Of a DNA stretch of 60,864 nucleotides, positions 27,252 through 35,641 are shown piece after piece. Under the pieces are notes generated by a model. The model worked only from the letters and a program-made list of their open reading frames with translations. It ran no database searches and was not told the DNA's origin. How positions within the stretch are numbered: position 1 is the stretch's first letter; each line of letters opens with the position of its first letter. The position numbers were made by a program, and so were the translations under genes. The stretch lies in NCBI GenBank assembly GCA_017548075.1, contig JAFYNL010000062.1, positions 1 through 60,864 of the forward strand, given 5' to 3'. Origin of the DNA: Bacteroidaceae bacterium (GTDB lineage Bacteria; Bacteroidota; Bacteroidia; Bacteroidales; Bacteroidaceae).

Positions 27252-28113
27252 AATATTTTATCCAGTTCTGGAAGAGCAGATTGCCGTGGGCGCGCCAGGT
27301 TACCAGCGGACCTTTCTCCGGGTTGTTGTCGCGATAATAATTGAGTGGCATCTTTATGGGCAATCCTTTGCCAAGATCGCGCTTATATTCCGTATCGAGC
27401 CGCCAGGGAGAGTATTCCGAGTGCCCTGTGATGTAGAACTCCTTTCCCTCTCGTGCCATCACCATCGAGACGCCGCTCTGCTCGCTTTCAACGAGGAGCG
27501 TCAACTCGGGCACACGGAGGATGTCTTCCTTGCGGATTTCCGTATGTCGGCTGTGAGGCATGGGGAAGACGTCGTCGAAGCCGCGGAAGATGGGCAGCTT
27601 TGGCAGGAGAGGCGTTTGCTGGAAGATGCCGAACATCTTCTCTGGCAGCGGATATTTCCTGATGCCGTAGTGGTAGTAGAGTCCCGCCTGCGCAGCCCAA
27701 CATATAAATAATGTACTCGTTACGTGCGTGCGCGCCCAATCGAAAATGTCGCTCAGCTCGGGCCAGTAGTTCACCTGCTCAAATTCCAGATGCTCCACAG
27801 GCGCTCCAGTGATGATAAAGCCGTCGAACTGTTCCGCATGCATGTCCTCGAAGTTGCGGTAGAAGGCCTCCATGTGCTCGGCTGGCGTGTTCTTGCAGAC
27901 GTGCGACCTCAGCTTCATCAGGTGCAATTCCAGCGAGAGCGGACTGGCGGAGAGCAGTCGGATGAGGTCGGTTTCCGTCTCAATCTTCTTGGGCATGAGG
28001 TTGAGGACGGCAATTCGCAGCACCTTGCTATCTGGGGCAGGGGGAGGCAGCAGAATGCCCTCCTCCTTCAGGAGTTCTATTGCAGGCAACTTTTCGGGGA
28101 CTCTAATCGGCAT
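27238..28113 (-). CDS. metA: Homoserine O-acyltransferase, probably acetyl-CoA dependent
   Basis: A 291-residue enzyme that acylates homoserine in methionine synthesis. The catalytic Cys lies in FICWAAQAGLY (Cys138) and the His-Glu pair in ITGHSEYSPWRL. Glu107 in IITGAPVEHLEF lines up with the residue (Glu111 in Bacillus cereus, Gly in E. coli) that sets acyl choice, so acetyl-CoA is predicted rather than succinyl-CoA; this is inference from the published rule. ATG 28113 (MPIRVPEKLP) matches the family N-terminus. First gene of an operon with the U32 peptidase and the membrane lipoprotein. Confidence 0.92.
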   Translation of the reverse strand: MPIRVPEKLPAIELLKEEGILLPPPAPDSKVLRIAVLNLMPKKIETETDLIRLLSASPLSLELHLMKLRSHVCKNTPAEHMEAFYRNFEDMHAEQFDGFIITGAPVEHLEFEQVNYWPELSDIFDWARTHVTSTLFICWAAQAGLYYHYGIRKYPLPEKMFGIFQQTPLLPKLPIFRGFDDVFPMPHSRHTEIRKEDILRVPELTLLVESEQSGVSMVMAREGKEFYITGHSEYSPWRLDTEYKRDLGKGLPIKMPLNYYRDNNPEKGPLVTWRAHGNLLFQNWIKYYVLT

Positions 28114-28134
28114 AATCGTTTGCTTTTCCGACTG

Positions 28135-28166
28135 CAAAGGTACGAATAAGTGTGCAAAAAGCAAAA
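28135..28166 (-). promoter_or_regulatory. Promoter of the metA operon
   Basis: On the minus strand TTTTG (28166-28162) and TACCTTTG (28142-28135) are separated by 19 bases, 21 bases before the metA start. Confidence 0.75.
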
Positions 28167-28215
28167 TTTATTGTCTTTTTTATGGCAGGAAGGTGTTTTC
28201 ACTCGAAAATAATAT

Positions 28216-28223
28216 TAACTTTG
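28216..28223 (+). promoter_or_regulatory. -7 element of the ferritin-like gene
   Basis: TAACTTTG, 50 bases before the start codon at 28274. A -33 element is not evident. Confidence 0.5.
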
Positions 28224-28273
28224 CCCTCAAGAAAACAAATCTAATATCGTTTAACAACTAAAACTAAAGCATT

Positions 28274-28729
28274 ATGGACAAGAAGAAAACAATCGAGACT
28301 TTACAGTTTTTCGTAACTCATCTGGCAGAAGGCGCCATCGTTCACAAGCAGCAGGGCATGATTTTCAAGGCTCAGGGCTTTACGAAGCTTGGCGAGAAGT
28401 ACATCGGCCACTTCAACGAGGAGATGGGCTGGGTAGAGAAGTTTACGGAGCGCATCCTCGACCTTGGCGGAGACGTTAAGTTCGAAGGCATGAAGAGCCG
28501 CGACCTTATCTGCGACCCCGTTGAGTATGTCAAGGCCGACCTCGCCATTCAGGAGCCAGGCGTTGAGCTGCTGATGAAGTGCATGGAAGGCGTGAAGGAC
28601 GACCCCATCACCTACGACCTGCTGAAGGATTACCTGAAGGACGAGGAGGAAGACCTCTTCTGGAGCCAAGGCGCAATCGAACTCATCGAGAAGATTGACG
28701 CAAAGCACTGGCTGTTGGTGCAACTTTGA
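28274..28729 (+). CDS. Ferritin-like (bacterioferritin-type) four-helix protein
   Basis: A 151-residue, all-helical acidic protein. Its pattern (HKQQGMIFKAQGFTKLGEKY, HFNEEMGWVEKFTERILDLGG, then DEEEDLFWSQGAIELIEKI) fits the ferritin-like family, with Glu and His residues that could bind a di-iron centre; LGGDVKFEG is the turn found in bacterioferritins. Probably iron storage or stress protection. It has its own -7 element and is followed 69 bases later by a small winged-helix gene. Confidence 0.75.
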   Translation: MDKKKTIETLQFFVTHLAEGAIVHKQQGMIFKAQGFTKLGEKYIGHFNEEMGWVEKFTERILDLGGDVKFEGMKSRDLICDPVEYVKADLAIQEPGVELLMKCMEGVKDDPITYDLLKDYLKDEEEDLFWSQGAIELIEKIDAKHWLLVQL

Positions 28730-28798
28730 AAGCGAAGAGTGAAGGCTGCGAAAGCAGTCTCGACGAAGTCAAGAGTGAAAAATAAAATATAGATAACT

Positions 28799-28972
28799 AT
28801 GAAAGAGAAGGTATTAAAGGCCATGCGCGAGTTTGGTGCTCCCGTCAACGCTGGCAAGATTGCAGAAATCACAGGTATCGACCGCAAGGAAGTGGATAAG
28901 GCTTTTGCCGAACTGAAGAAGGAGGGTGCCATTGTGTCGCCCGTCCGCTGCAAGTGGGAACCTGCTAAATAA
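28799..28972 (+). CDS. Small winged-helix-like protein
   Basis: A 57-residue protein. The sequence VLKAMREFGAPVNAGKIAEITGIDRKEVDKAFAELKKEGAIVSP is a classic winged-helix arrangement (helix, helix-turn-helix, strand with wing), as in small MarR- or ArsR-like proteins. It is probably a DNA-binding protein or adaptor. Preceded by AGTGAA-type repeat sequence and followed by a strong terminator; likely cotranscribed with the ferritin-like gene. Confidence 0.75.
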   Translation: MKEKVLKAMREFGAPVNAGKIAEITGIDRKEVDKAFAELKKEGAIVSPVRCKWEPAK

Positions 28973-29022
28973 GATTAGAGATTTTTTTGCTTAATCCATT
29001 GTTCTAGCGTCGGAACACAGAA

Positions 29023-29055
29023 AAGCCGCCCTGAAAATCAGAGCGGCTTCTTGTT
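29023..29055. terminator. Terminator between convergent genes
   Basis: AAGCCGC and GCGGCTT plus the inner pair CTGA/TCAG form one hairpin followed by TTCTTGTTT; the A-rich left flank lets it serve the leftward hydrolase gene as well. Confidence 0.8.
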
Positions 29056-29061
29056 TCATTT

Positions 29062-30147
29062 CTACTTCAACGCTGGGAGGATATGGTCCCAGACGAGGTT
29101 CAGCTCGGCCTGCATATTGCCCAGATTGGCTGTGTTGACAACCACGGCATCTTTCTCTGGAATGACGATGATGAACTGACCTCCGGCACCATCAGCCCGG
29201 AAGGCATTGTGTCGGCAACGCCACACCTGATAGCCGTAGCCCTGTACCCAGTCGCTGTTCTCTTTGGTCAATCCTCTTTCAGCCACTTTGTCTGGACTGG
29301 TTCCTGCAGGCTGGCAAGGCACCTGAGCCTTCGTAGCCTCTGCGACGTAGCTTTTGGGCAGCACTTGTTTGCCTTTCCACTTTCCTTTTTGCAGGAGCAG
29401 CTGCCCCATCTTAGCCAAATCCTCAGTCTTCAGATAGAGTCCCCAACCTCCACAGTTGATGCCTTGCGGACTCTCTTCCCATCGCGGAGCCTCTATGCCG
29501 AGTGGGTCGAAGAGGCGCGGCTGCAGATAGTCCACAACCTTCTGTCCCGTCACCTTCTGCACAATAGCCGAGAGCATATAGGTTCCCATGCTGTTGTAGC
29601 AGTACCACGAGCCCGGCTCATGTTCTACAGGCCAGTTCAGGAAAATCTTCACCCAAGTGTCGCCGTCTCTTCTGCGCGAAGGCTCGGAGTCGTGTCCGCA
29701 ATTCATCGTCAGCAGATTGTGGATGGTCACCTTCTTCAGGTTCTCCGAAAGAGTAGGGGGCAAGTCGTCTGGGAAGAAGGAAATCATTTTGTCGTCGAGC
29801 TTCAGCAGTCCTTCCTCTATGGCCAGCCCCACCGCAGCCGAAGTGAACGTCTTGCTCACGCTGTTCAGGACATGAGGCGTCTGAGGTTCGCCCCCATTCA
29901 TCCACTTCTCGTACAACACTTTCCCATGTTGCAACACCATTACGCTCTGGATGTTAAGGTCCTTATCCTTAGCCTCTTGCAGGTATTTCTCCATGGCAAG
30001 CTCAAGCTTACCATTGGCTTTTGCGCGCTTCAAGGTAATCGCCTTCTTTTGAGCCGACTTCGGAGCACTGGGAGCCAAAGCATAACAACACAAACCTGCG
30101 AGACAGAAAAGCAGGACAAGCCCGCTGCGATTAAAGAAATGTTTCAT
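29062..30147 (-). CDS. Serine hydrolase of the class C beta-lactamase / PBP family
   Basis: A 361-residue exported protein (signal peptide in the first 25 residues). The active-site Ser-x-x-Lys is SVSK in HVLNSVSKTFTSA; the Tyr-x-Asn motif appears as YCYNSMGTYMLS; the third motif region reads DGAGGQFI. Such proteins act as esterases, peptidases or carboxypeptidases rather than true lactamases. Start taken at ATG 30147, which opens the signal peptide, rather than an upstream alternative inside the promoter. The gene stands alone with its own promoter and a shared terminator. Confidence 0.87.
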   Translation of the reverse strand: MKHFFNRSGLVLLFCLAGLCCYALAPSAPKSAQKKAITLKRAKANGKLELAMEKYLQEAKDKDLNIQSVMVLQHGKVLYEKWMNGGEPQTPHVLNSVSKTFTSAAVGLAIEEGLLKLDDKMISFFPDDLPPTLSENLKKVTIHNLLTMNCGHDSEPSRRRDGDTWVKIFLNWPVEHEPGSWYCYNSMGTYMLSAIVQKVTGQKVVDYLQPRLFDPLGIEAPRWEESPQGINCGGWGLYLKTEDLAKMGQLLLQKGKWKGKQVLPKSYVAEATKAQVPCQPAGTSPDKVAERGLTKENSDWVQGYGYQVWRCRHNAFRADGAGGQFIIVIPEKDAVVVNTANLGNMQAELNLVWDHILPALK

Positions 30148-30194
30148 AGTCTTCTGAATTATAGTACAACCTGAGAAAGTAATTGTTTGTGGGA

Positions 30195-30227
30195 CAAAAT
30201 TACGAAAAAACTCCCTTACTCGCAAAA
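30195..30227 (-). promoter_or_regulatory. Promoter of the serine hydrolase gene
   Basis: On the minus strand TTTTG (30227-30223) and TAATTTTG (30202-30195) are 20 bases apart. Confidence 0.75.
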
Positions 30228-30247
30228 GTTAAGGGAGAATTTTCTTT

Positions 30248-30358
30248 TCAGAATGGGCCTCTGCCCATACAGCTTGTGGTTGTGATGGCGGTCAGAGCTG
30301 CAGTTACGGCTGCCACAATGACCTTCAGGATAAGTTCCCAAATGTTGTTCTTTTTCAT
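30248..30358 (-). CDS. Smalltalk-type micro-protein
   Basis: A 36-residue peptide, MKKNNIWELILKVIVAAVTA followed by ALTAITTTSC and MGRGPF. It fits the Bacteroidetes 'smalltalk' family: basic start, one hydrophobic helix, short polar end. In many relatives it lies next to an N-acetylmuramoyl-L-alanine amidase, an HU-like protein and a VirE/DUF3987 gene; here it is separated from such genes by about 19 kb. The function of the family is unknown; a membrane role is likely. Confidence 0.8.
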   Translation of the reverse strand: MKKNNIWELILKVIVAAVTAALTAITTTSCMGRGPF

Positions 30359-30368
30359 GGCTGGTTAG

Positions 30369-30392
30369 TTTACGGTTTACGGTTTACGGTTT
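30369..30392. repeat. Heptamer tandem repeat TTTACGG x3
   Basis: Three exact copies of TTTACGG plus a partial one, directly upstream of the smalltalk gene start. Related heptamers (TTTAGAG, AGTGAAG) occur at other places in the window. Confidence 0.7.
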
Positions 30393-30411
30393 AAGTGTTT
30401 GTTCTCTCTCT

Positions 30412-30480
30412 TGCAGTTACGATTGCAATTGTAACGTGTTACGTGGCCACTTGTAACGTGTTATGTTTGGCATCATAACT
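30412..30480. repeat. Intergenic 22-base repeat cluster, copy at 30.4 kb
   Basis: Two and a half units with core GTAACGTGTTA. The run at 30452-30472 is identical to 42392-42412. It lies between two divergent small genes. Confidence 0.75.
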
Positions 30481-30586
30481 GGCTGTGTCATCCGGTTTGA
30501 CGATACAAAGTTACGACAGCTGGAAAGAGCGTTGTCCGCTTCTGTCCGCTTGCGTCCGTTTTTCTTCCGAAAAAAGAGTGTTTCTC

Positions 30587-30617
30587 TTGCAAATGTCAAG
30601 ATTTTTTCGTAACTTTG
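30587..30617 (+). promoter_or_regulatory. Promoter of the DUF4248-like gene
   Basis: TTG at 30587-30589 and TAACTTTG at 30610-30617 are 20 bases apart, 16 bases before the start codon. Confidence 0.75.
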
Positions 30618-30633
30618 TAGAAAAATAAAAGCT

Positions 30634-30813
30634 ATGAAAAGTGTATATAAATATGAACTTGCTGAGGCTGCTGGGGTGAGTAGCAGAACTTTCCGTCGAT
30701 GGCTTTCCAGCAACCGCGATGCTCTGGCAAGTTTCGGAGTGAATGCAACCACAAAGATTTTGCCTCCAAGGGCGGTGGAATGGATTTGTAAGCAATATGG
30801 GATTGATTTCTGA
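30634..30813 (+). CDS. Small helix-turn-helix protein, DUF4248-like
   Basis: A 59-residue protein. YELAEAAGVSSRTFRRWLSS is a helix-turn-helix; the rest (NRDALASFGVNATTKILPPR, then AVEWICKQYGIDF) fits the short DUF4248 proteins of Bacteroidetes, which are often found beside VirE/DUF3987 genes. Probably binds DNA. It has a textbook promoter, and a 154-base inverted-repeat element starts four bases after its stop codon. Confidence 0.75.
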   Translation: MKSVYKYELAEAAGVSSRTFRRWLSSNRDALASFGVNATTKILPPRAVEWICKQYGIDF

Positions 30814-30816
30814 GGC

Positions 30817-30970
30817 TGTGACAGAATGACACTTGTGACAAGCGAAAAAAAGAGAGAGCCCCGATTTGCTATATATAATAAATTAATAATTACATTACTT
30901 AATATAATATATAATATAATGCAACTTCCTCTCTCTCGAAATTGACTGTCATTTTTGTCATTTTGTCACA
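30817..30970. repeat. 154-base element with imperfect 43-base inverted ends
   Basis: The left arm (30817-30860) contains TGTGACAGAATGACA and ends GAGAGAGCC. The right arm (30928-30970) is its reverse with CCTCTCTCTCG and ending TTGTCATTTTGTCACA. The 67-base interior is nearly pure A+T. The right arm also supplies the -33 element of the thioredoxin gene promoter. It could be a miniature mobile element, a large operator or a strong terminator hairpin. Confidence 0.7.
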
Positions 30971-30987
30971 AACTTTTTGTAACTTTG
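30954..30987 (+). promoter_or_regulatory. Promoter of the thioredoxin-like gene
   Basis: TTTG at 30954-30957 and TAACTTTG at 30980-30987 are spaced by 22 bases, 25 bases before the start codon. Confidence 0.7.
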
Positions 30988-31011
30988 CAAGCAGAAACAT
31001 AATCTATAGAT

Positions 31012-31512
31012 ATGAAAAGTACAATCAATGCATTATTCTTTTTTCTGCTGGCCTTCTCTGCCCAAGCGCAGATGGAGCTGAAGAAAGTTTATAATGAGGA
31101 CATTAATCCAATCGAACAGATAGATCAGGCACTTGTCAAGGCAAATGCAGAAGGAAAGTTCGTAATCTGTCAAGTTGGAGGCAACTGGTGCCCCTGGTGC
31201 CTGCGTTTTGCAGACTTCATCACGAACGATACCACCATCAGCAAAGTCATCCGCGAGAACTTTGAGTATATCCATGTGAACTACAATCCCCGAAAGTCGG
31301 AGAGTGAAGGAAAGCAAGAGCAGGCAAAAGCCTTGATGAAAAGGCTGAATAATTGTGGCCGCTTTGGATTCCCCGTATTCGTTATTCTTGACGAAAAGGG
31401 AAAGGTGATGCATATTCAGGATTCGAGTTTCTTGGAAGAAGGTCAGGGCTACAATCAAGAGAAAGTGTTGCGCTTCTTCAAAGGATGGACTCCCCAAGCT
31501 GTGAAAGATTGA
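31012..31512 (+). CDS. Periplasmic thioredoxin-fold protein
   Basis: A 166-residue exported protein: signal peptide 1-19 (SAQAQ), then a thioredoxin domain with the redox pair CPWC at residues 60-63 (GGNWCPWCLRF). The cis-Pro region is FGFPVFVILDEKGKV. The CPWC centre and the 'NWCPWC' context resemble thiol reductases of the thioredoxin_7 type. Probably reduces or isomerises disulphides in the periplasm. It is a single gene followed by a terminator. Confidence 0.85.
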   Translation: MKSTINALFFFLLAFSAQAQMELKKVYNEDINPIEQIDQALVKANAEGKFVICQVGGNWCPWCLRFADFITNDTTISKVIRENFEYIHVNYNPRKSESEGKQEQAKALMKRLNNCGRFGFPVFVILDEKGKVMHIQDSSFLEEGQGYNQEKVLRFFKGWTPQAVKD

Positions 31513-31624
31513 GATAAAAAGGAAAAGTCCAACGACTGGAGAAGGGCGTGTACCGTAATCTCACTAAGAATGATAATGCATTGTTGCATGTATCTGATGC
31601 TTAAAACACAGACCCTCCCCAACT

Positions 31625-31659
31625 GCGGCAGTTCTCATTTTTGGGGCTGCTGCTTTTTT
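31625..31659 (+). terminator. Terminator before gyrA
   Basis: GCGGCAG and CTGCTGC form a 7-base stem (one G-T pair), followed by TTTTTT. Confidence 0.65.
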
Positions 31660-31680
31660 ATGATTTTTTTACTCTCAGGA

Positions 31681-31712
31681 TTTGCATAAATGGAAAATTC
31701 TTCGTAATTTTG
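31681..31712 (+). promoter_or_regulatory. Promoter of gyrA
   Basis: TTTG at 31681-31684 and TAATTTTG at 31705-31712 are exactly 20 bases apart. The leader that follows contains a 6-base hairpin, CAAACC-TAAA-GGTTTG, at 31732-31747. Confidence 0.85.
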
Positions 31713-31770
31713 TACCCGAAATATAAATAACCAAACCTAAAGGTTTGAGAAATAGATAACTTAATCCCAA

Positions 31771-34296
31771 ATGGAAGATCAAGAAAGAATAATCAAAGTT
31801 GACATTCAGCAGGAGATGAAGAAGAGCTATATCGACTATTCGATGTCGGTGATTGTGGCTCGTGCCCTGCCTGATGTGAGAGATGGTTTCAAGCCGGTTC
31901 ACCGCCGTATTCTCTACGGTATGCGTGAGCTGAGGAATTTCCATAGTAGTCCTTATAAGAAATGCGCCCGTATCGTGGGTGAGGTGCTGGGTAAGTACCA
32001 CCCCCACGGCGACAGCTCGGTCTATATGGCCCTGGTGCGTATGGCTCAGGAATGGGCGATGCGCTACACGCTGGTCGATGGACAAGGTAACTTCGGTAGC
32101 GTGGATGGTGACTCTCCAGCCGCCATGCGTTATACGGAGGCTCGCCTCAGCCTGATGGGCGAGGCTATGATGGACGACCTGGAGAAGGAAACCGTCGATA
32201 TGACCAACAACTTCGACGATACCCTGCAAGAACCAACCGTCATGCCTACGAAGATTCCCAACCTGCTCGTGAACGGAGCTACGGGTATTGCAGTCGGCAT
32301 GGCTACGAATATTCCTACTCACAACCTCAGCGAGGTGATTGACGCCTGCGTGGCTTATGTGGACGACAACAGCCTGGAGGTGGAGGATTTGATGCAGTAT
32401 GTGAAAGGTCCTGACTTCCCCACTGGTGCTTACATCATGGGCATGCAGGGCATCCGCGATGCTTACGAGACTGGCCGTGGCCGCATCATCATCCGCGCTA
32501 AGGCTGAGATTGAGAATGGCGAGACGCACGACAAGATTATCGTCAGCGAGATTCCCTATGGCGTCAACAAGCAGCAGCTCATCGAGTACATCGCTCAGCT
32601 GGTTGGCGACAAGAAGATTGAGGGCATCAGCAATGTGAACGACGAGAGCGACAGCGAAGGTATGCGCATCGTAGTCGACCTGAAGCGCGATGCAAACGCA
32701 AGAGTCGTCCTGAACAAGCTCTTCAAGATGACGCCGTTGCAGACCAGCTTCAGCGTGAACAGTATCGCCCTGGTGAAGGGACGTCCGCAGCTCCTCACCC
32801 TGAAGGACTTCATCAGCAACTTCGTAGCCCATCGCCACGAGGTAACCATCCGCCGCACCAAGTACGACCTGCGCAAGGCAGAGGAGAGGGCTCACGTCTT
32901 GAAGGGCCTCATCATCGCCAGCGACAACATCGACGAGGTGGTGCAGATCATCAAGAAGAGCAAGACGCCTCAGGATGCTCAGCGCGCTCTGGAGGCTCGC
33001 TTCTCCCTCGATGAGATTCAGAGCAAGGCCATCGTGGAGATGCGACTGGCTCAGCTGACTGGCCTGAACCAGGAGAAGCTGCATGCCGAGTACGACGACC
33101 TGATGGAGAAGATTAAGTACTACAACCAGATCCTGACGGACGACGAGCTTTGCCGCAAGGTGATGAAGGACGACTTGCTGGAAATCAAGGAACAATTTGG
33201 CGATGCCCGCAGAACGGAAATCATGCCAAGCGCAGAAGAGTTCAACGCAGAAGACTTCTATGCCGACGACGAGGTGGTCATCACCATGAGTCACATGGGC
33301 TACATCAAGCGTATTGCCCTGGACGAGTTCAAGGCACAAGGTCGTGGCGGCATTGGCGTGAAGGCAAGCTCCACTCGCGACAACGACTTCATAGAGAAGA
33401 TTTATCCTGCCACCATGCACAACACGATGCTCTTCTTCACAGATCGTGGCCGTTGCTACTGGCTGAAGGTTTACGACATTCCAGACGGCACCAAGCAGGG
33501 CAAGGGTAGGGCAATCCAGAATATGCTCATGATTGAGCCAGGCGATGCAGTTCGCGCTTGCCTCTGCATCCGCAAGCTTGGCGACCCAGAGTTCTGCCAG
33601 AGCCACTACGTAGTCTTCTGCACCAAGAACGGTATCATCAAGAAGACCGAGCTGACCAACTACAGCCGAGTTCGTTCGAATGGTGTGAACGCCATCAACA
33701 TCCGCGAAGACGACCAGGTGATTGGCGTAGAACTGACCAACGGCAAGAACGAAATCATCATCGCTAGCTCAGCTGGTCTGGCAGTCCGTTTCGACGAAGA
33801 AAAGGTTCGTTCAATGGGCCGCACGGCAACTGGTGTGCACGGCATAGACCTTGGGCAGGACAAGAATCCCGAAAATCATGTGGTTGGCATGTGCGTCATC
33901 AACGATGTGGAAACGGAAAGCATCATGGCGCTCAGCGCAAATGGCTTCGGCAAACGTACGGATGTAGAGGCTTATCGCAAGACCAACCGCGCTGCGAAGG
34001 GCGTCAAGACCCTCGATGTCACAGAGAAGACTGGCGAACTGGTGGCCATTACCGTTGTGAAGGACGAAGACGACCTGATGATTATCAACAAGAGCGGTAC
34101 AACCATCCGCATCCATGCCGATAAGATTACGGAAACGAAGGGCCGCGCAACTCAAGGCACAAAGGTTATCGACATCAAGAAGCGCAATGACGTCATCAGC
34201 CACCTGAGCGTTGTTCCTCGTGCCGAAGACGAGCCCGAAGTCCTGGAAGGCGAAGCAGAGGCTCCAGCCGAAGAGACAGAAACAAGTGAACAATAA
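31771..34296 (+). CDS. gyrA: DNA gyrase subunit A
   Basis: An 841-residue type II topoisomerase subunit that cuts and rejoins DNA to introduce negative supercoils. The active-site Tyr is Tyr121 in [10 protein letters not shown]; the quinolone region reads [19 protein letters not shown], with Ser82 present and Met86 at the position of E. coli Asp87. The C-terminal half has the six-bladed GyrA beta-propeller, with [10 protein letters not shown] as the GyrA box. The acidic tail ([19 protein letters not shown]) is common. ATG 31771 matches the family start. Codon bias is strong, which creates a long meaningless frame on the other strand. Confidence 0.97.
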   Translation: MEDQERIIKVDIQQEMKKSYIDYSMSVIVARALPDVRDGFKPVHRRILYGMRELRNFHSSPYKKCARIVGEVLGKYHPHGDSSVYMALVRMAQEWAMRYTLVDGQGNFGSVDGDSPAAMRYTEARLSLMGEAMMDDLEKETVDMTNNFDDTLQEPTVMPTKIPNLLVNGATGIAVGMATNIPTHNLSEVIDACVAYVDDNSLEVEDLMQYVKGPDFPTGAYIMGMQGIRDAYETGRGRIIIRAKAEIENGETHDKIIVSEIPYGVNKQQLIEYIAQLVGDKKIEGISNVNDESDSEGMRIVVDLKRDANARVVLNKLFKMTPLQTSFSVNSIALVKGRPQLLTLKDFISNFVAHRHEVTIRRTKYDLRKAEERAHVLKGLIIASDNIDEVVQIIKKSKTPQDAQRALEARFSLDEIQSKAIVEMRLAQLTGLNQEKLHAEYDDLMEKIKYYNQILTDDELCRKVMKDDLLEIKEQFGDARRTEIMPSAEEFNAEDFYADDEVVITMSHMGYIKRIALDEFKAQGRGGIGVKASSTRDNDFIEKIYPATMHNTMLFFTDRGRCYWLKVYDIPDGTKQGKGRAIQNMLMIEPGDAVRACLCIRKLGDPEFCQSHYVVFCTKNGIIKKTELTNYSRVRSNGVNAINIREDDQVIGVELTNGKNEIIIASSAGLAVRFDEEKVRSMGRTATGVHGIDLGQDKNPENHVVGMCVINDVETESIMALSANGFGKRTDVEAYRKTNRAAKGVKTLDVTEKTGELVAITVVKDEDDLMIINKSGTTIRIHADKITETKGRATQGTKVIDIKKRNDVISHLSVVPRAEDEPEVLEGEAEAPAEETETSEQ

Positions 34297-34329
34297 TTCC
34301 AAGTTTTATACATCTTAATTTTATAAGAC

Positions 34330-35640
34330 ATGAAAAAGATTTTGATTTCGATGGCGCTGTTCCTGAGTGTCGGCTCCATCATGGGACAAGTTGATAAGGC
34401 TGCCCTCAAAGCTCTTCAGAAGGAAGCTAAGGCACAAGTGGCAGAGGCTCAGAAGATAAACGATGCCATTACTGCCAAGATAAACGAGAAGACGGCTACG
34501 GAACAGGAAATCATGACTGAGTGCAAGAAGGCTCAGGCTCTCATCCGCAAGGCTCTCAAGGGTGGTGGTATCGATGCAGGCAAGCTTGGCGAAGCATACA
34601 AGATTTATGCGGAAACAACTTTCCAGCCCCATAACCTTATGTTGCATCATGCAGTCAACAAGGAGCCCTTCGATACGGCTTTCTTCTACTCGAATCTGAA
34701 GAACATGACAGACGCTCTGCAGGGCGAAGTCAAGAATACCAAGATTACGAAAGGCGAGGCTGGTAACGAAAATCAGATAAAGAACCGTAAAGACCTTCTG
34801 GCTCAATGCGGCGATTACTACATCTATGCAGCTCAGTTCAATAGCGATATGGGTAAGTACGACAAGGCTCTCGAGTCGTTCGACATTGCCATGAACTATG
34901 CTCAGAAGTATCCCGAAGTGGCCGACAAGGCTCAGCTCCGTATCCCCAACGAGCAGATTGCCTACTACGCTTTCCATGCTGCTCATGAAGGCAAGTTGTA
35001 CGACAAGATGGATGCTCTCTACGACCAGGCTGTTCAGTTTGCAGAAGGTGCTCTGGGAACAAAGCAGGTTAGGGCTTCTTCATTCCTGGAACGCGGCGAT
35101 TCAACCGCTTGGGCAAACTACCTGCGCGACTTGACCCTCAGCGAACCCAAGGCAAACGAGGACTTCGTACAGATGCTGATTTCTTATTATCTCAAGAAAG
35201 ATAAGGATTTAGGTCCTGATAGCAACCTGATGATGCCTTATGTGGAAGAACTTCTTGCAAAAGAGCCCAACATCCTCATTGCTCAATATGGTAAGGCTTA
35301 TAAGCTGTTCGACAGCGAGAAGTACGACGAGGCATTCGATGCTTATCTCAAGTGCACGGAAATCAAGGACGACTATTATGACGCTTGGTACCAGTGCGGA
35401 CTTTGCAAGTATCGTAAGGCTCTTGCCCTGAATGCAACGGTAAGCTCAATCAAGAATCAGACAGAAGCAAAGAAGGCTCTCGAGAAGACAAAAGCTCTCT
35501 TTGGCGAGGCAATTCCTTACTTCGAGAAGGCTCGCGAGTGTGCTCCAGATGAACCCATGAAGTGGGCATTCGAGCTTCGTCAGTGCTACTCTGTAACTGG
35601 TCAGGCTGCAAAGGCTGCCGAAATGGATAAGTTGCTCTAA
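34330..35640 (+). CDS. Exported TPR-like protein
   Basis: A 436-residue protein with a signal peptide (first 19 residues, ending GSIMG). Much of it is helical with TPR-like units (AQFNSDMGKYDKALESFDIA, GKAYKLFDSEKYDEAFDAYL, YDAWYQCGLCKYRKALAL). Likely a periplasmic scaffold for protein contacts. It lies 33 bases after gyrA and one base before the next gene, which encodes a related protein, so the three may share a transcript. No specific function known. Confidence 0.8.
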   Translation: MKKILISMALFLSVGSIMGQVDKAALKALQKEAKAQVAEAQKINDAITAKINEKTATEQEIMTECKKAQALIRKALKGGGIDAGKLGEAYKIYAETTFQPHNLMLHHAVNKEPFDTAFFYSNLKNMTDALQGEVKNTKITKGEAGNENQIKNRKDLLAQCGDYYIYAAQFNSDMGKYDKALESFDIAMNYAQKYPEVADKAQLRIPNEQIAYYAFHAAHEGKLYDKMDALYDQAVQFAEGALGTKQVRASSFLERGDSTAWANYLRDLTLSEPKANEDFVQMLISYYLKKDKDLGPDSNLMMPYVEELLAKEPNILIAQYGKAYKLFDSEKYDEAFDAYLKCTEIKDDYYDAWYQCGLCKYRKALALNATVSSIKNQTEAKKALEKTKALFGEAIPYFEKARECAPDEPMKWAFELRQCYSVTGQAAKAAEMDKLL

Positions 35641-35641
35641 G

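Noticed and set aside
31675-33606. 643-codon open frame on the minus strand across gyrA
   Set aside because: It is antisense to a certain gyrA gene; biased codons of gyrA suppress stops in this frame. The His/Val/Leu-rich product has no family features.
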